DNA of 9,397 nt from Nanobdellota archaeon (GTDB lineage Archaea; Nanobdellota; Nanobdellia; Pacearchaeales; GW2011-AR1): contig JAHIEM010000027.1 of assembly GCA_018901625.1 (NCBI GenBank), positions 1 through 9,397 on the forward strand. The letters run 5' to 3'. This document shows, one piece after another, positions 1-5,817 of the stretch (position 1 is the stretch's first letter; each line of letters opens with the position of its first letter). The notes under the pieces were generated by a model. It saw nothing but the letters and a program-made list of their open reading frames with translations. It was not told the DNA's origin and searched no databases. The position numbers and the translations under genes were made by a program.

Positions 1-41
1 AAAAACATATCTACTTTGTGTAAACTAGCGGACTTTTAATG

Positions 42-875
42 TTAAAGCCATGTCAGCCCTGAAAAATCAAACTTAAATGTTATCGCCTTCTCCCCGAAAT
101 ATCTCTTTAGCCTTGCTTTGTCTCCAAAAAATAAAATGCTTCCTCCACCTCCAGAACCCAGAACCTTTGCTGCGACTGCTCCATTTTTAAGTCCTTGCTG
201 TATAATCGTTTTTGTTGATTTTGGCACAATCATTGGGTGTAATTTTTCTCTTTGATTTGTTTCTTCATTCAGGAGTTCTGCAAACTTTGCTAAATCTTCT
301 TTCTCTAATGCAGATTTCATTTCAATTGCAATTTGTTTTATTCTTTTTAAATTTGAAAGGTTTTTCCCTTTTTTCAAATCTTTAATAACAGCGCCATTTG
401 TGTCTCCTGAATAATGTGGCTTTCCTGTATAAACCAAGATTAAAGAATTTTCCAGCTTTTTTACAAAATTTTTTGATAGTTTTAAAGGGGTTATTTTTAC
501 TTTTTTTCCAAATTCCATGAAGTTTATTCCTCCAAAAGCAGATGCATACTGGTCTTGTTTTCCGTCTGCAAACAACTCTCTTGCCTGTGATATTTTATAA
601 ACTTCTTCACAGAGTTTTTCTTTATTTTTTTCTTTTGAAATTAAAGCAAGCCACAGTAAAGTCATCGCTCCTGATGTTCCCAAGCCAGAAGAAGTTGGAA
701 TGTCTCCTAAATATTCTAATGAAACTTTTCTGTCTGTCGCTTCTAAATGTCCTGAAACATGTTTGTTAATTGCTGCGTTTAAAACACAACCACCATATTT
801 TGATGAAAATTCTTTTATATCAGTTGTGCCTCCTCCAAAATCAATTCTTACTGGCGCTCGTATTTTTTTTATCAT
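42..875 (-). CDS. GHMP-family sugar(-phosphate) 1-kinase, HddA/fucokinase-like, shortened
   Basis: This 277-residue protein is a GHMP kinase, a family that phosphorylates small metabolites with ATP. The N-terminal RAPVRIDFGGGTTD (6-19), the ATP loop PTSSGLGTSGA (60-70), KQDQYASAFGG (106-116) and the glycine-rich LGSGGGGS (239-246) closely match the subgroup of D-glycero-D-manno-heptose 7-phosphate kinase (HddA) and fucokinase, which place phosphate on the anomeric carbon. From memory, family members run about 330-340 residues. The shortfall seems to lie between residue 54 and the ATP loop, where a segment of roughly 50 residues is missing; the C-terminal part aligns normally, ending in the family's FxF...W pattern. 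Its start shares 4 bp (ATGA) with the upstream kinase stop, so translation is probably coupled. The family is secure. The substrate is open: heptose phosphate, fucose, mannose or another hexose. Confidence 0.85.
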   Translation of the reverse strand: MIKKIRAPVRIDFGGGTTDIKEFSSKYGGCVLNAAINKHVSGHLEATDRKVSLEYLGDIPTSSGLGTSGAMTLLWLALISKEKNKEKLCEEVYKISQARELFADGKQDQYASAFGGINFMEFGKKVKITPLKLSKNFVKKLENSLILVYTGKPHYSGDTNGAVIKDLKKGKNLSNLKRIKQIAIEMKSALEKEDLAKFAELLNEETNQREKLHPMIVPKSTKTIIQQGLKNGAVAAKVLGSGGGGSILFFGDKARLKRYFGEKAITFKFDFSGLTWL

Positions 876-1687
876 ACCAGTAAACTTGCCCCTATAATTC
901 CGGGATGCTCAAGCACGCTCCATTTAATTGGTGTTTCTTTTGGCAAAACAGAATATTTTTTTACTTCTTGCCTTATCCTTTTAAGAAGCGCTTCCCCTGC
1001 TTCTTTCAGCCCGCCATTCAAAATAACAATTTCAGGATCAAAAACGTTTATCAAAGAAGCAATTCCCTGCCCAAGATAATTAATCATATGTTCAAGAATA
1101 AGATTAGATTCAGGACTATTCATTTTAATTAAATCCTTGACAAGTATTTCTTTGCCAAGATTTTTTTCCATCATCTCTCTCGATTCTTGCCATAATTTCT
1201 CAAAAGATTTCCCATTGTCAAGGATAATACCTCCTAATTCTCCTGCAAAGCCCTCTCCAAGGTATAATTCTCCGTTTATGATTATCCCCCCACCAACACC
1301 AGTTCCAAGTCCAATCACAATAAAATTATTTTTTTTGCATCCTAGTTTTAGTTCAGCAAGCGCCACACAATGAACATCATTCATAATAACTGCTTTTTTC
1401 TTAAATTTATTTTTTAATTCTTTTTCAAGATTATAATTTCTCAATGCAATATTTGGGGGATTTTTTATTATGCCATCTTTCAATGGTCCAGGAGAGCCCA
1501 CACCAATGCCTTTTACATTTTTTGTGATAATCTCTGAGATAGAATCTTCCATCTCCTTAATAAGAATATTTTTTTCTTTTGGAGTCTTCTTTTTTATGTA
1601 TTTTAGAATCCTATTATTTCTAACAAGAGCAACCCTAAGATTCGTGCCCCCAAGATCAACAGCAATTACCTCTTTATTTCCTGCCAT
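872..1687 (-). CDS. ROK-family sugar kinase lacking the usual zinc motif
   Basis: This 271-residue cytosolic kinase of the ROK family probably phosphorylates a hexose (glucose, mannose or an N-acetylhexosamine) at O6. Visible are the phosphate loop DLGGTN (11-16), GVGSPGPL (62-69), the catalytic Asp104 in MNDVH, the second phosphate motif GLGTGVGGG (126-134), the sugar-contacting Glu150 in AGELGG, and FDPEIVILNGGL near the C terminus. In most ROK proteins the last Glu motif reads GExGH and is followed by CxCGxxGCxE, which binds structural zinc. Here the His is Gly153 and no cysteine cluster follows, so this is a zinc-free variant. It starts inside the end of the cupin gene behind a good GAGG site, and its TGA stop overlaps the next start. 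Lying between a phosphomannose isomerase and a GHMP kinase, a mannose or glucose kinase role is the most economical inference. Confidence 0.87.
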   Translation of the reverse strand: MAGNKEVIAVDLGGTNLRVALVRNNRILKYIKKKTPKEKNILIKEMEDSISEIITKNVKGIGVGSPGPLKDGIIKNPPNIALRNYNLEKELKNKFKKKAVIMNDVHCVALAELKLGCKKNNFIVIGLGTGVGGGIIINGELYLGEGFAGELGGIILDNGKSFEKLWQESREMMEKNLGKEILVKDLIKMNSPESNLILEHMINYLGQGIASLINVFDPEIVILNGGLKEAGEALLKRIRQEVKKYSVLPKETPIKWSVLEHPGIIGASLLV

Positions 1688-2006
1688 ATTTATCCTCTAT
1701 CCTTATTTCATCACTCTCGCTGAAATTCCCAAGTGAAATTTCAAGAAACTCAACTTTATGTTTTCCCGCTATAACTCTATGAAGCATATTTTTCTTGACT
1801 ACAACTGGTTGGTTTTTATTTACTTTAAACTTTCTGCTTCCCAGCTGAACAACCCCTGAACTCAAAAAGTACCAGTTCTCCTCCCTTTTTCCATGCTTTT
1901 GCAGGCTTAATTCCTGATAAGGATTTACTTCAATCAATTTAACAGTGCATTTCTTATTAAGAAAAAATTGCTTAAACACCCCCCACGGCCTTTTCACCTC
2001 TTTCAT
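1674..2006 (-). CDS. Stand-alone cupin, type II mannose-6-phosphate isomerase-like
   Basis: This 110-residue single-domain cupin matches the C-terminal domain of bifunctional ManC/AlgA proteins (type II phosphomannose isomerase), which interconverts mannose-6-phosphate and fructose-6-phosphate. The signatures are RPWG at 6-9, the metal motif LSLQKHGKREENW (33-45, with Gln36, His38 and Glu43), the second-motif His76 in NMLHRV, and the typical ending GNFSESDEIRIEDKYGR (93-109). The GDP-mannose pyrophosphorylase domain that usually precedes it in bacteria is absent; the gene begins right at RPWG behind its own promoter. The ATG sits about 26 bases from a TATA-like box with no ribosome site, so the transcript is likely leaderless. 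It is first in a unit with two sugar kinases, consistent with feeding mannose-6-phosphate into glycolysis or supplying it for glycan synthesis. A different sugar-phosphate substrate remains possible. Confidence 0.83.
   Translation of the reverse strand: MKEVKRPWGVFKQFFLNKKCTVKLIEVNPYQELSLQKHGKREENWYFLSSGVVQLGSRKFKVNKNQPVVVKKNMLHRVIAGKHKVEFLEISLGNFSESDEIRIEDKYGRK
1694..1698 (-). promoter_or_regulatory. Ribosome binding site of the ROK kinase
   Basis: On the minus strand AGAGG lies six bases before the ATG, inside the last codons of the cupin gene. It supports the start at 1687, which overlaps the upstream gene by 14 bp, and suggests independent initiation in addition to coupling. Confidence 0.6.
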
Positions 2007-2018
2007 GTTTCAGTGAGT

Positions 2019-2058
2019 TTTTGCATGCTTAAATAGTTTTTGATTCGAGCATGCAAAA
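2019..2058. repeat. Perfect 11-bp inverted repeat across a divergent promoter (candidate operator)
   Basis: TTTTGCATGCT (2019-2029) and its exact complement AGCATGCAAAA (2048-2058) are separated by 18 bases. Each arm contains the palindrome GCATGC; the two cores are 26 bp apart. The left arm touches the downstream edge of the cupin TATA box, and the right arm covers the BRE position just before the dehydrogenase TATA box at 2060. A protein bound to both arms could shut both promoters. Operator function is inferred from position only. Confidence 0.5.
2029..2035 (-). promoter_or_regulatory. TATA box of the cupin/ROK/GHMP unit
   Basis: On the minus strand TATTTAA, preceded by an A-rich BRE-like stretch, is centred about 26 bases before the cupin ATG. 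This is the standard archaeal distance from TATA to transcription start, so the mRNA should begin at or next to the ATG. No ribosome site lies between them. Confidence 0.55.
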
Positions 2059-2059
2059 G

Positions 2060-2067
2060 TTTAAATA
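2060..2067 (+). promoter_or_regulatory. TATA box of the short-chain dehydrogenase
   Basis: TTTAAATA preceded by the purine-rich GCAAAAG (BRE-like) is a near-consensus archaeal promoter. Transcription should start around 2088-2092, which places the in-frame ATG at 2051 upstream of the transcript and fixes the real start at 2105. Confidence 0.65.
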
Positions 2068-2095
2068 CAAATACACCACTATCTCAATTAAGAAA

Positions 2096-2100
2096 AGAGG
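2096..2100 (+). promoter_or_regulatory. Ribosome binding site of the short-chain dehydrogenase
   Basis: AGAGG followed by TAAA and then ATG at 2105. The sequence and spacing resemble the site before the PfkB kinase gene (GAGAGG, TTAAA, ATG). It decides in favour of the start at 2105. Confidence 0.65.
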
Positions 2101-2104
2101 TAAA

Positions 2105-2848
2105 ATGTTTAGCCTAATAAATAAAGTTGCAATTGTTACAGGTTCTGCACGAGGTATCGGGCAGGCAATTGCAATTGAACTCGCAAGACAGGGAGCAGAT
2201 GTTGTTGTTTCTGATATAATCCCTGGAGATGAGACAGTAAAAAAGATTAAAGCGCTGAAAAGAAAGTCAATCTACGTAAAGACAGATGTTACAAGCAAAA
2301 AAGATATAGAAATCCTTATTCAAGAAACCATTAAAAATTTCAAGAAAATTGACATTCTAGTGAATAATGCGGGGGTCTTTATTACTCAGCCAACTCTTGA
2401 TTTTAGCCAGGAAAACTGGGATAAAACACTAAACATCAATTTGAGAGGCTACTTTTTATGTTCCCAGGCAGCGCTGAAATACATGAAAAAAGGCGCGAGT
2501 ATAATAAACATATCTTCTGTTGCAGGAATGTCAGGCTATCCAATGGCTGCTGCTTATTGCGCAAGCAAGGGCGGAGTAAGGCTTCTGACAAAATCTCTTG
2601 CTGTGGAATTCGGGCCCAAAGGAATCAGAGTTAATTCTATTCATCCCGGAATTATAGAAACAGCAATGACCCAGGATATTCTAAAAGACAAAAATACAAA
2701 AGAAGGCATGGTATCTAAAGTGCCTCTCAGAAGAACTGGACAGCCCATTGATATTGCCGGCCCGGCAGTTTTCCTGGCTTCAGACGCAGCATCTTACATC
2801 ACAGGGGAAGAATTAATTGTGGATGGCGGATGGACAGCAGGCCTGTAA
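2105..2848 (+). CDS. Short-chain dehydrogenase/reductase (SDR), sugar dehydrogenase or FabG-like
   Basis: This 247-residue classical SDR oxidises or reduces an alcohol/ketone with a nicotinamide cofactor. From the ATG at 2105 it shows the cofactor motif TGSARGIG (12-19), NNAG (87-90), catalytic Ser138 in NISSVAG, Tyr151 and Lys155 in YCASK, PG at 181-182 and the conserved C-terminal VDGGW (239-243). Asp37 at the end of the second strand favours NAD over NADP, by the usual SDR rule. An in-frame ATG at 2051 would add 18 residues but lies before the promoter TATA box, so I reject it. Classical SDRs of this length include glucose and other sugar dehydrogenases, gluconate-type reductases and FabG; sequence alone does not separate them. 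A sugar or sugar-acid role is suggested by the neighbours only. The last 36 bp overlap the oppositely oriented isomerase gene. Confidence 0.88.
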   Translation: MFSLINKVAIVTGSARGIGQAIAIELARQGADVVVSDIIPGDETVKKIKALKRKSIYVKTDVTSKKDIEILIQETIKNFKKIDILVNNAGVFITQPTLDFSQENWDKTLNINLRGYFLCSQAALKYMKKGASIINISSVAGMSGYPMAAAYCASKGGVRLLTKSLAVEFGPKGIRVNSIHPGIIETAMTQDILKDKNTKEGMVSKVPLRRTGQPIDIAGPAVFLASDAASYITGEELIVDGGWTAGL

Positions 2849-3457
2849 ATCTTTCAGCTTCTTTCTCGGATTTCTTGAAGTAGTTATAGCAGAAGAAATA
2901 ACAACACCCCCGCCCCCTAACCTGGCTGTTGTCTCAATATCTTTCTCAGAGTGTATTCCCGCGCCAACTAAGAATTTCATCCTGAGTGTTTTTCCAAGTT
3001 TAGCAATCAATTCAGGCTTTGCTTCTGCCACAGAAATCTTTCCAGCAACTAGCTCAGGAGGTTCAAAAGCAAGATAATCAGGATGTAACTTCTCAATCTT
3101 CTTTGCTTCTTTCAGCGAAGAAGCGAACACAAGAGTTTTCAGATGAATCTTCTTGCATCTTTCAACTGTCTTCTTTAAAACAGAAAATGAAAGTTTGTGT
3201 TCCGAGTGATTAAGGAAAGTGCCAACTCCTCCGTCTTTCTTTACAGCTTCCGGAATAACAAAACCAGTCTCTCTTCCTTTCTTAAAGTAATCAACATGCT
3301 GAGAGTAGACTTTTAGTCGGGTATTTTCTGAAACCTCTTTAATATCTGTTGCCTGAACACCCACAATCGCATTCATATTGCATTTCTCTATCTCCCTGGC
3401 TAGTTTCAAAACATCCTTTCCTTGCTTATAAGTCTTAAAGTTTATTGCAAATATCAT
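2813..3457 (-). CDS. tpiA: Triosephosphate isomerase, archaeal type
   Basis: This protein interconverts dihydroxyacetone phosphate and glyceraldehyde-3-phosphate in glycolysis and gluconeogenesis. It has 214 residues, close to the short archaeal form and well below the ~250 of bacterial and eukaryotic enzymes. Catalytic Lys8 lies in NFKTY, His84 in FLNHSE, and Glu132 in AFEPPELVAGK, the archaeal version of the mobile-loop region. YSQHVDYF (51-58) and the phosphate-binding glycines in VGAGI and LGGGGVVISS are also typical. Its ATG overlaps the aldolase TGA by 4 bp, so the three glycolytic genes appear to be co-translated. The last 11 codons lie antisense within the end of the dehydrogenase gene, and the tail QACCPSAIHN looks unlike normal archaeal C termini, which generally finish soon after the final helix. 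Function is secure; the tail is the oddity. Confidence 0.93.
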   Translation of the reverse strand: MIFAINFKTYKQGKDVLKLAREIEKCNMNAIVGVQATDIKEVSENTRLKVYSQHVDYFKKGRETGFVIPEAVKKDGGVGTFLNHSEHKLSFSVLKKTVERCKKIHLKTLVFASSLKEAKKIEKLHPDYLAFEPPELVAGKISVAEAKPELIAKLGKTLRMKFLVGAGIHSEKDIETTARLGGGGVVISSAITTSRNPRKKLKDLQACCPSAIHN

Positions 3458-4206
3458 TTAAAGATAATCCTCCTGATTTTCTCAGAAATTTTCAGGGGAT
3501 TTTTGCTCTGCCATATGTTTCTTCCTATTGCAAGTCCAATACTCCCCGAGTTCATAATATCTTTAACTTGCCTTAACAAATCTTTTTCATTTGTTTTCAT
3601 CCCGCCCGCAATAACCACCATTGTCTTTCCTGCTGACTTGACAGCCCATTTTAAATCTTTTTTGTTCCCGTTATACTGGATTTTGATTATATCTGCGCCT
3701 ATTTCAAGCCCAACTCTTGCTGAGTAAGCTAATAATTCTTTTTTTGATTTTCCTTTTATGCCTTTTCCCCTAGGATAAATCCATGCTATAACCGGAAGTC
3801 CTTTAGAATGAGCTTCTCTTTGAATTTTTTCAAATTCTTGAAACATATAATCTTCATGAATGCTTCCAATGTAAATAGTATAACCAACAGCAGAAGCCCC
3901 AAGCTTTATTGCTTCTTTAACAGTGCAAAGTTGCTTCGAAATCGGGTCACCTTTAACTAAGTTTGTTTTTCCATTTAATTTAATGATTAATTGAACTTTA
4001 GCTTTTTTTATCTCTTTGTTGTATTTTTCAGCTATTCCTTTTTGGAAAATTATTCCAGTAAATTTTCCTCTCTTGGCTATGTCAAGGATATATTCTGGAT
4101 TAACATTTTTTTCATTAAAGTCTTCAGGACCGTGCTCTAATCCCTGGTCGTAAGCCAGGAAGAATGCCTTTCCATTTTTTGTTATTTTGTTTAGTGGGGG
4201 TTTCAT
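3454..4206 (-). CDS. Fructose-1,6-bisphosphate aldolase, archaeal class I (DhnA-like)
   Basis: This 250-residue Schiff-base aldolase cleaves fructose-1,6-bisphosphate into two triose phosphates. The archaeal family hallmark AYDQGLEHGP spans 18-27. Lys175 in ADIIKIQYNG fits the Schiff-base lysine, Tyr144 in AWIYPRG matches the catalytic tyrosine of the Thermoproteus enzyme, and IAGGMKT (199-205) plus IGRNIWQ (227-233) form the usual phosphate-binding end of the barrel. The length is normal for the family. It lies between a PfkB kinase and triosephosphate isomerase, with 4-bp ATGA overlaps on both sides, which argues for use in the glycolytic direction. Related DhnA proteins include transaldolase-like enzymes of aromatic amino acid synthesis (ADH synthase), but the isomerase partner makes fructose-bisphosphate the best substrate. 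It is distinct from the bifunctional FBP aldolase/phosphatase of many archaea. Confidence 0.9.
   Translation of the reverse strand: MKPPLNKITKNGKAFFLAYDQGLEHGPEDFNEKNVNPEYILDIAKRGKFTGIIFQKGIAEKYNKEIKKAKVQLIIKLNGKTNLVKGDPISKQLCTVKEAIKLGASAVGYTIYIGSIHEDYMFQEFEKIQREAHSKGLPVIAWIYPRGKGIKGKSKKELLAYSARVGLEIGADIIKIQYNGNKKDLKWAVKSAGKTMVVIAGGMKTNEKDLLRQVKDIMNSGSIGLAIGRNIWQSKNPLKISEKIRRIIFK
3469..3474 (-). promoter_or_regulatory. Possible distant ribosome site for triosephosphate isomerase
   Basis: The minus strand carries AGGAGG 11 bases before the isomerase ATG, formed by two adjacent Arg codons of the aldolase. The spacing is longer than at the other sites here, so it may be incidental; the ATGA overlap alone could drive re-initiation. 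Confidence 0.3.
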
Positions 4207-5099
4207 TTTAATCTCATCCTCAGCAATTTCTCTTTAGCTCCAAAATATCCTAATACAGACTCGCTCTCTTTCAATCCAAGCTCTAAACTTTCTTCAATGC
4301 TCTTTCCAGTAATAATTCCTGCAACAAAACCCGAAGCAAACGCATCTCCCGCCCCCGTTCTCTCAACTACTTTTTTATTAGAGTGAGGCCGGATTGAGTA
4401 CTTTTTTTCTCCATCATAACACCAGATAGTTTTATCTTTATCAGTTATCACAACTATCTCGGGCCCCAGTTTATGCAATCCTAAAAGCAAATCACTTTCT
4501 TTTGTTAACATGCCCGCTTCCTCTTTGTTTAAAACGAGAACTGCTGCAAGCTTCAGAAGAGGAAGAATATTTTCTTTCTTTATAAGATAGGGGCTCGGAT
4601 TAAAAGCAAGTTTGACTCCCCTCTTAACAAGCATCTCGGCGAGTTTCTTCTGTGTCTTGAAGCTCTCTCCAAGAAGAGCAGAATAATAAATCCACCTCGT
4701 TTTAATTTCCCTTATTTTTAAATCAGAAAATTTTATCCCATCATTTATCCCCTTGTATGCAAGAATTGTTCTGTCATTTCCCTTGCTGTCAAGAATTATT
4801 GAGCATCCTGTTAAATCTTTTTCCTGCTTTCCGAGAAAACTAATTTTTTCTTTTTTCAGCATGCTAAGAATCTTTTTTCCGTTTTCATCATTTCCTACCT
4901 TCCCGATATATCCTGTCTTTAATCCAAAGCGGGAAAAAGCAACAGCAGTGTTGGTTCCTCCCCCGCCAACATCAAACCTAAGATTATTAACAAGAATCTT
5001 GCTTCCCTCCTTGTAGCATACGAAATTTTCTATCCCTCTTGCTTCACTGAATACGAAAATATCAACCACGCCGCTTCCAAAAGTTATTACATCAAACAT
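4203..5099 (-). CDS. PfkB-family sugar kinase, candidate 6-phosphofructokinase
   Basis: This 298-residue ribokinase-fold kinase carries both PfkB signatures: the sugar-binding GGGGTNTAVAFSRFG (45-59) with KVGNDENG (67-74), and the ATP/anion-hole ERTGAGDAF (246-254), in which Asp252 is the catalytic base. LNKEEA (190-195) and a final YFGAKE are also family-typical. It opens an operon that continues with the aldolase and triosephosphate isomerase in the order of the pathway, so phosphorylation of fructose-6-phosphate to fructose-1,6-bisphosphate is the natural reading; PfkB-type phosphofructokinases are known in other archaea. Ribokinase, 1-phosphofructokinase or nucleoside kinase activity cannot be excluded from sequence. 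The start is backed by GAGAGG five bases upstream and a TATA box about 38 bases upstream. The TGA stop overlaps the aldolase ATG. Confidence 0.85.
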   Translation of the reverse strand: MFDVITFGSGVVDIFVFSEARGIENFVCYKEGSKILVNNLRFDVGGGGTNTAVAFSRFGLKTGYIGKVGNDENGKKILSMLKKEKISFLGKQEKDLTGCSIILDSKGNDRTILAYKGINDGIKFSDLKIREIKTRWIYYSALLGESFKTQKKLAEMLVKRGVKLAFNPSPYLIKKENILPLLKLAAVLVLNKEEAGMLTKESDLLLGLHKLGPEIVVITDKDKTIWCYDGEKKYSIRPHSNKKVVERTGAGDAFASGFVAGIITGKSIEESLELGLKESESVLGYFGAKEKLLRMRLK

Positions 5100-5103
5100 T
5101 TTA

Positions 5104-5110
5104 ACCTCTC
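5104..5110 (-). promoter_or_regulatory. Ribosome binding site of the PfkB kinase
   Basis: On the minus strand GAGAGGT lies just before the ATG, with the GAGAGG core five bases away. It is the strongest Shine-Dalgarno match among the operon-leading genes of this window and supports the start at 5099. Confidence 0.65.
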
Positions 5111-5133
5111 TTGATGTTATCAGGAGATAGAGA

Positions 5134-5141
5134 TTAATAAA
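5134..5141 (-). promoter_or_regulatory. TATA box of the glycolytic operon
   Basis: The minus strand reads TTTATTAA, centred about 38 bases before the PfkB ATG. A start of transcription some 25 bases downstream leaves a leader of about 13 bases that just holds the ribosome site, the same layout as the dehydrogenase gene. Confidence 0.5.
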
Positions 5142-5187
5142 GCTTATCTTTTTGTTGAATTACTTAACATCTCGACAATTGAATATA

Positions 5188-5195
5188 TTTTTATA
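5188..5195 (+). promoter_or_regulatory. TATA box of the deacetylase/glycosyltransferase unit
   Basis: TTTTTATA within the AT-rich run 5182-5195 is centred about 25 bases before the ATG at 5217. With no ribosome site before the ATG, the transcript is probably leaderless. Confidence 0.5.
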
Positions 5196-5216
5196 CTTCC
5201 CTAAACGTTAAACTCC

Positions 5217-5804
5217 ATGGAAAAAGTCTTGGTGGTTGTTGCTCATCCGGATGACGAAACAGTCTGGATGGGTGGAAGTTTGATAAAAAACTGCGTTATT
5301 GAAAAAAATTGGAAGGCGGAAATAATCAGCCTATGCAGAAAAAAGGACGCGGAAAGAAGTGAAAAGTTTTTTAAAGTTTGCAGGATTTTAAATGCCAAGG
5401 GTTTTATTTCAGATTTAGATGATTCAGAAGAAGGGGATTACAAAGAAATAAGTGCAAAAGAAATAATAGAAAGAGTGAAAAAATTTGCTGATAAAGATTA
5501 TGATTTTATTTTTACTCACGGAAAGAATGGAGAGTATGGGCATATAAGGCATACGCAGATTCATAATGCAGTGAAAGGGATGCTGGAATCAGGAGAATTA
5601 AAAGCAAAAAAAGCCTTTTTCTTTTCTTATGTAGAACACGGAGAATTTTGTAATGTCAACTCCAGTGCAGATAATCTTATAAATCTGGATAAGAGCATTT
5701 ATTCAAGAAAAAAATTAATTATTCAGGAGATTTATGGTTTTGACAAAGGAAGTTTTGAAGAAAAATGCTGCGGAAAAAAAGAGGCATTTAAATTGCTAAA
5801 ATGA
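5217..5804 (+). CDS. PIG-L/LmbE-family zinc deacetylase, GlcNAc-type
   Basis: This 195-residue protein belongs to the PIG-L/LmbE family, zinc enzymes that remove the acetyl group from N-acetylglucosamine in glycosides (GlcNAc-PI, mycothiol and bacillithiol precursors, chitin oligomers). The N-terminal AHPDDE (9-14) supplies metal ligands His10 and Asp13 plus the catalytic-base Asp12. The second half of the site is YGHIRHTQIH (107-116), aligning with the family's GHxDHxxVH, so His112 is the third ligand. There is no signal peptide or membrane segment, so it is cytosolic. It is somewhat short for the family, but both metal motifs are intact. A GT4 glycosyltransferase follows after 13 bases, as in thiol and glycolipid pathways where a transferase adds GlcNAc and this enzyme deacetylates it. 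The substrate itself is unknown. Confidence 0.87.
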   Translation: MEKVLVVVAHPDDETVWMGGSLIKNCVIEKNWKAEIISLCRKKDAERSEKFFKVCRILNAKGFISDLDDSEEGDYKEISAKEIIERVKKFADKDYDFIFTHGKNGEYGHIRHTQIHNAVKGMLESGELKAKKAFFFSYVEHGEFCNVNSSADNLINLDKSIYSRKKLIIQEIYGFDKGSFEEKCCGKKEAFKLLK

Positions 5805-5817
5805 ACAATAATCTAAA

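Noticed and set aside
1..41. Start of a further gene in the kinase unit (ATG on the minus strand at 6-8)
   Set aside because: Only two full codons would remain and there is no ribosome site, so it cannot be supported.
1470..1736. Open frame of 88 codons on the plus strand inside the ROK and cupin genes
   Set aside because: It opposes conserved kinase motifs and resembles no protein; its Phe/Ile/Pro-rich make-up comes from a lysine- and glycine-rich gene read backwards.
2051..2104. N-terminal extension of the dehydrogenase from an in-frame ATG at 2051
   Set aside because: It lies before the TATA box and overlaps the inverted repeat; the start at 2105 has a ribosome site and begins a normal SDR N terminus.
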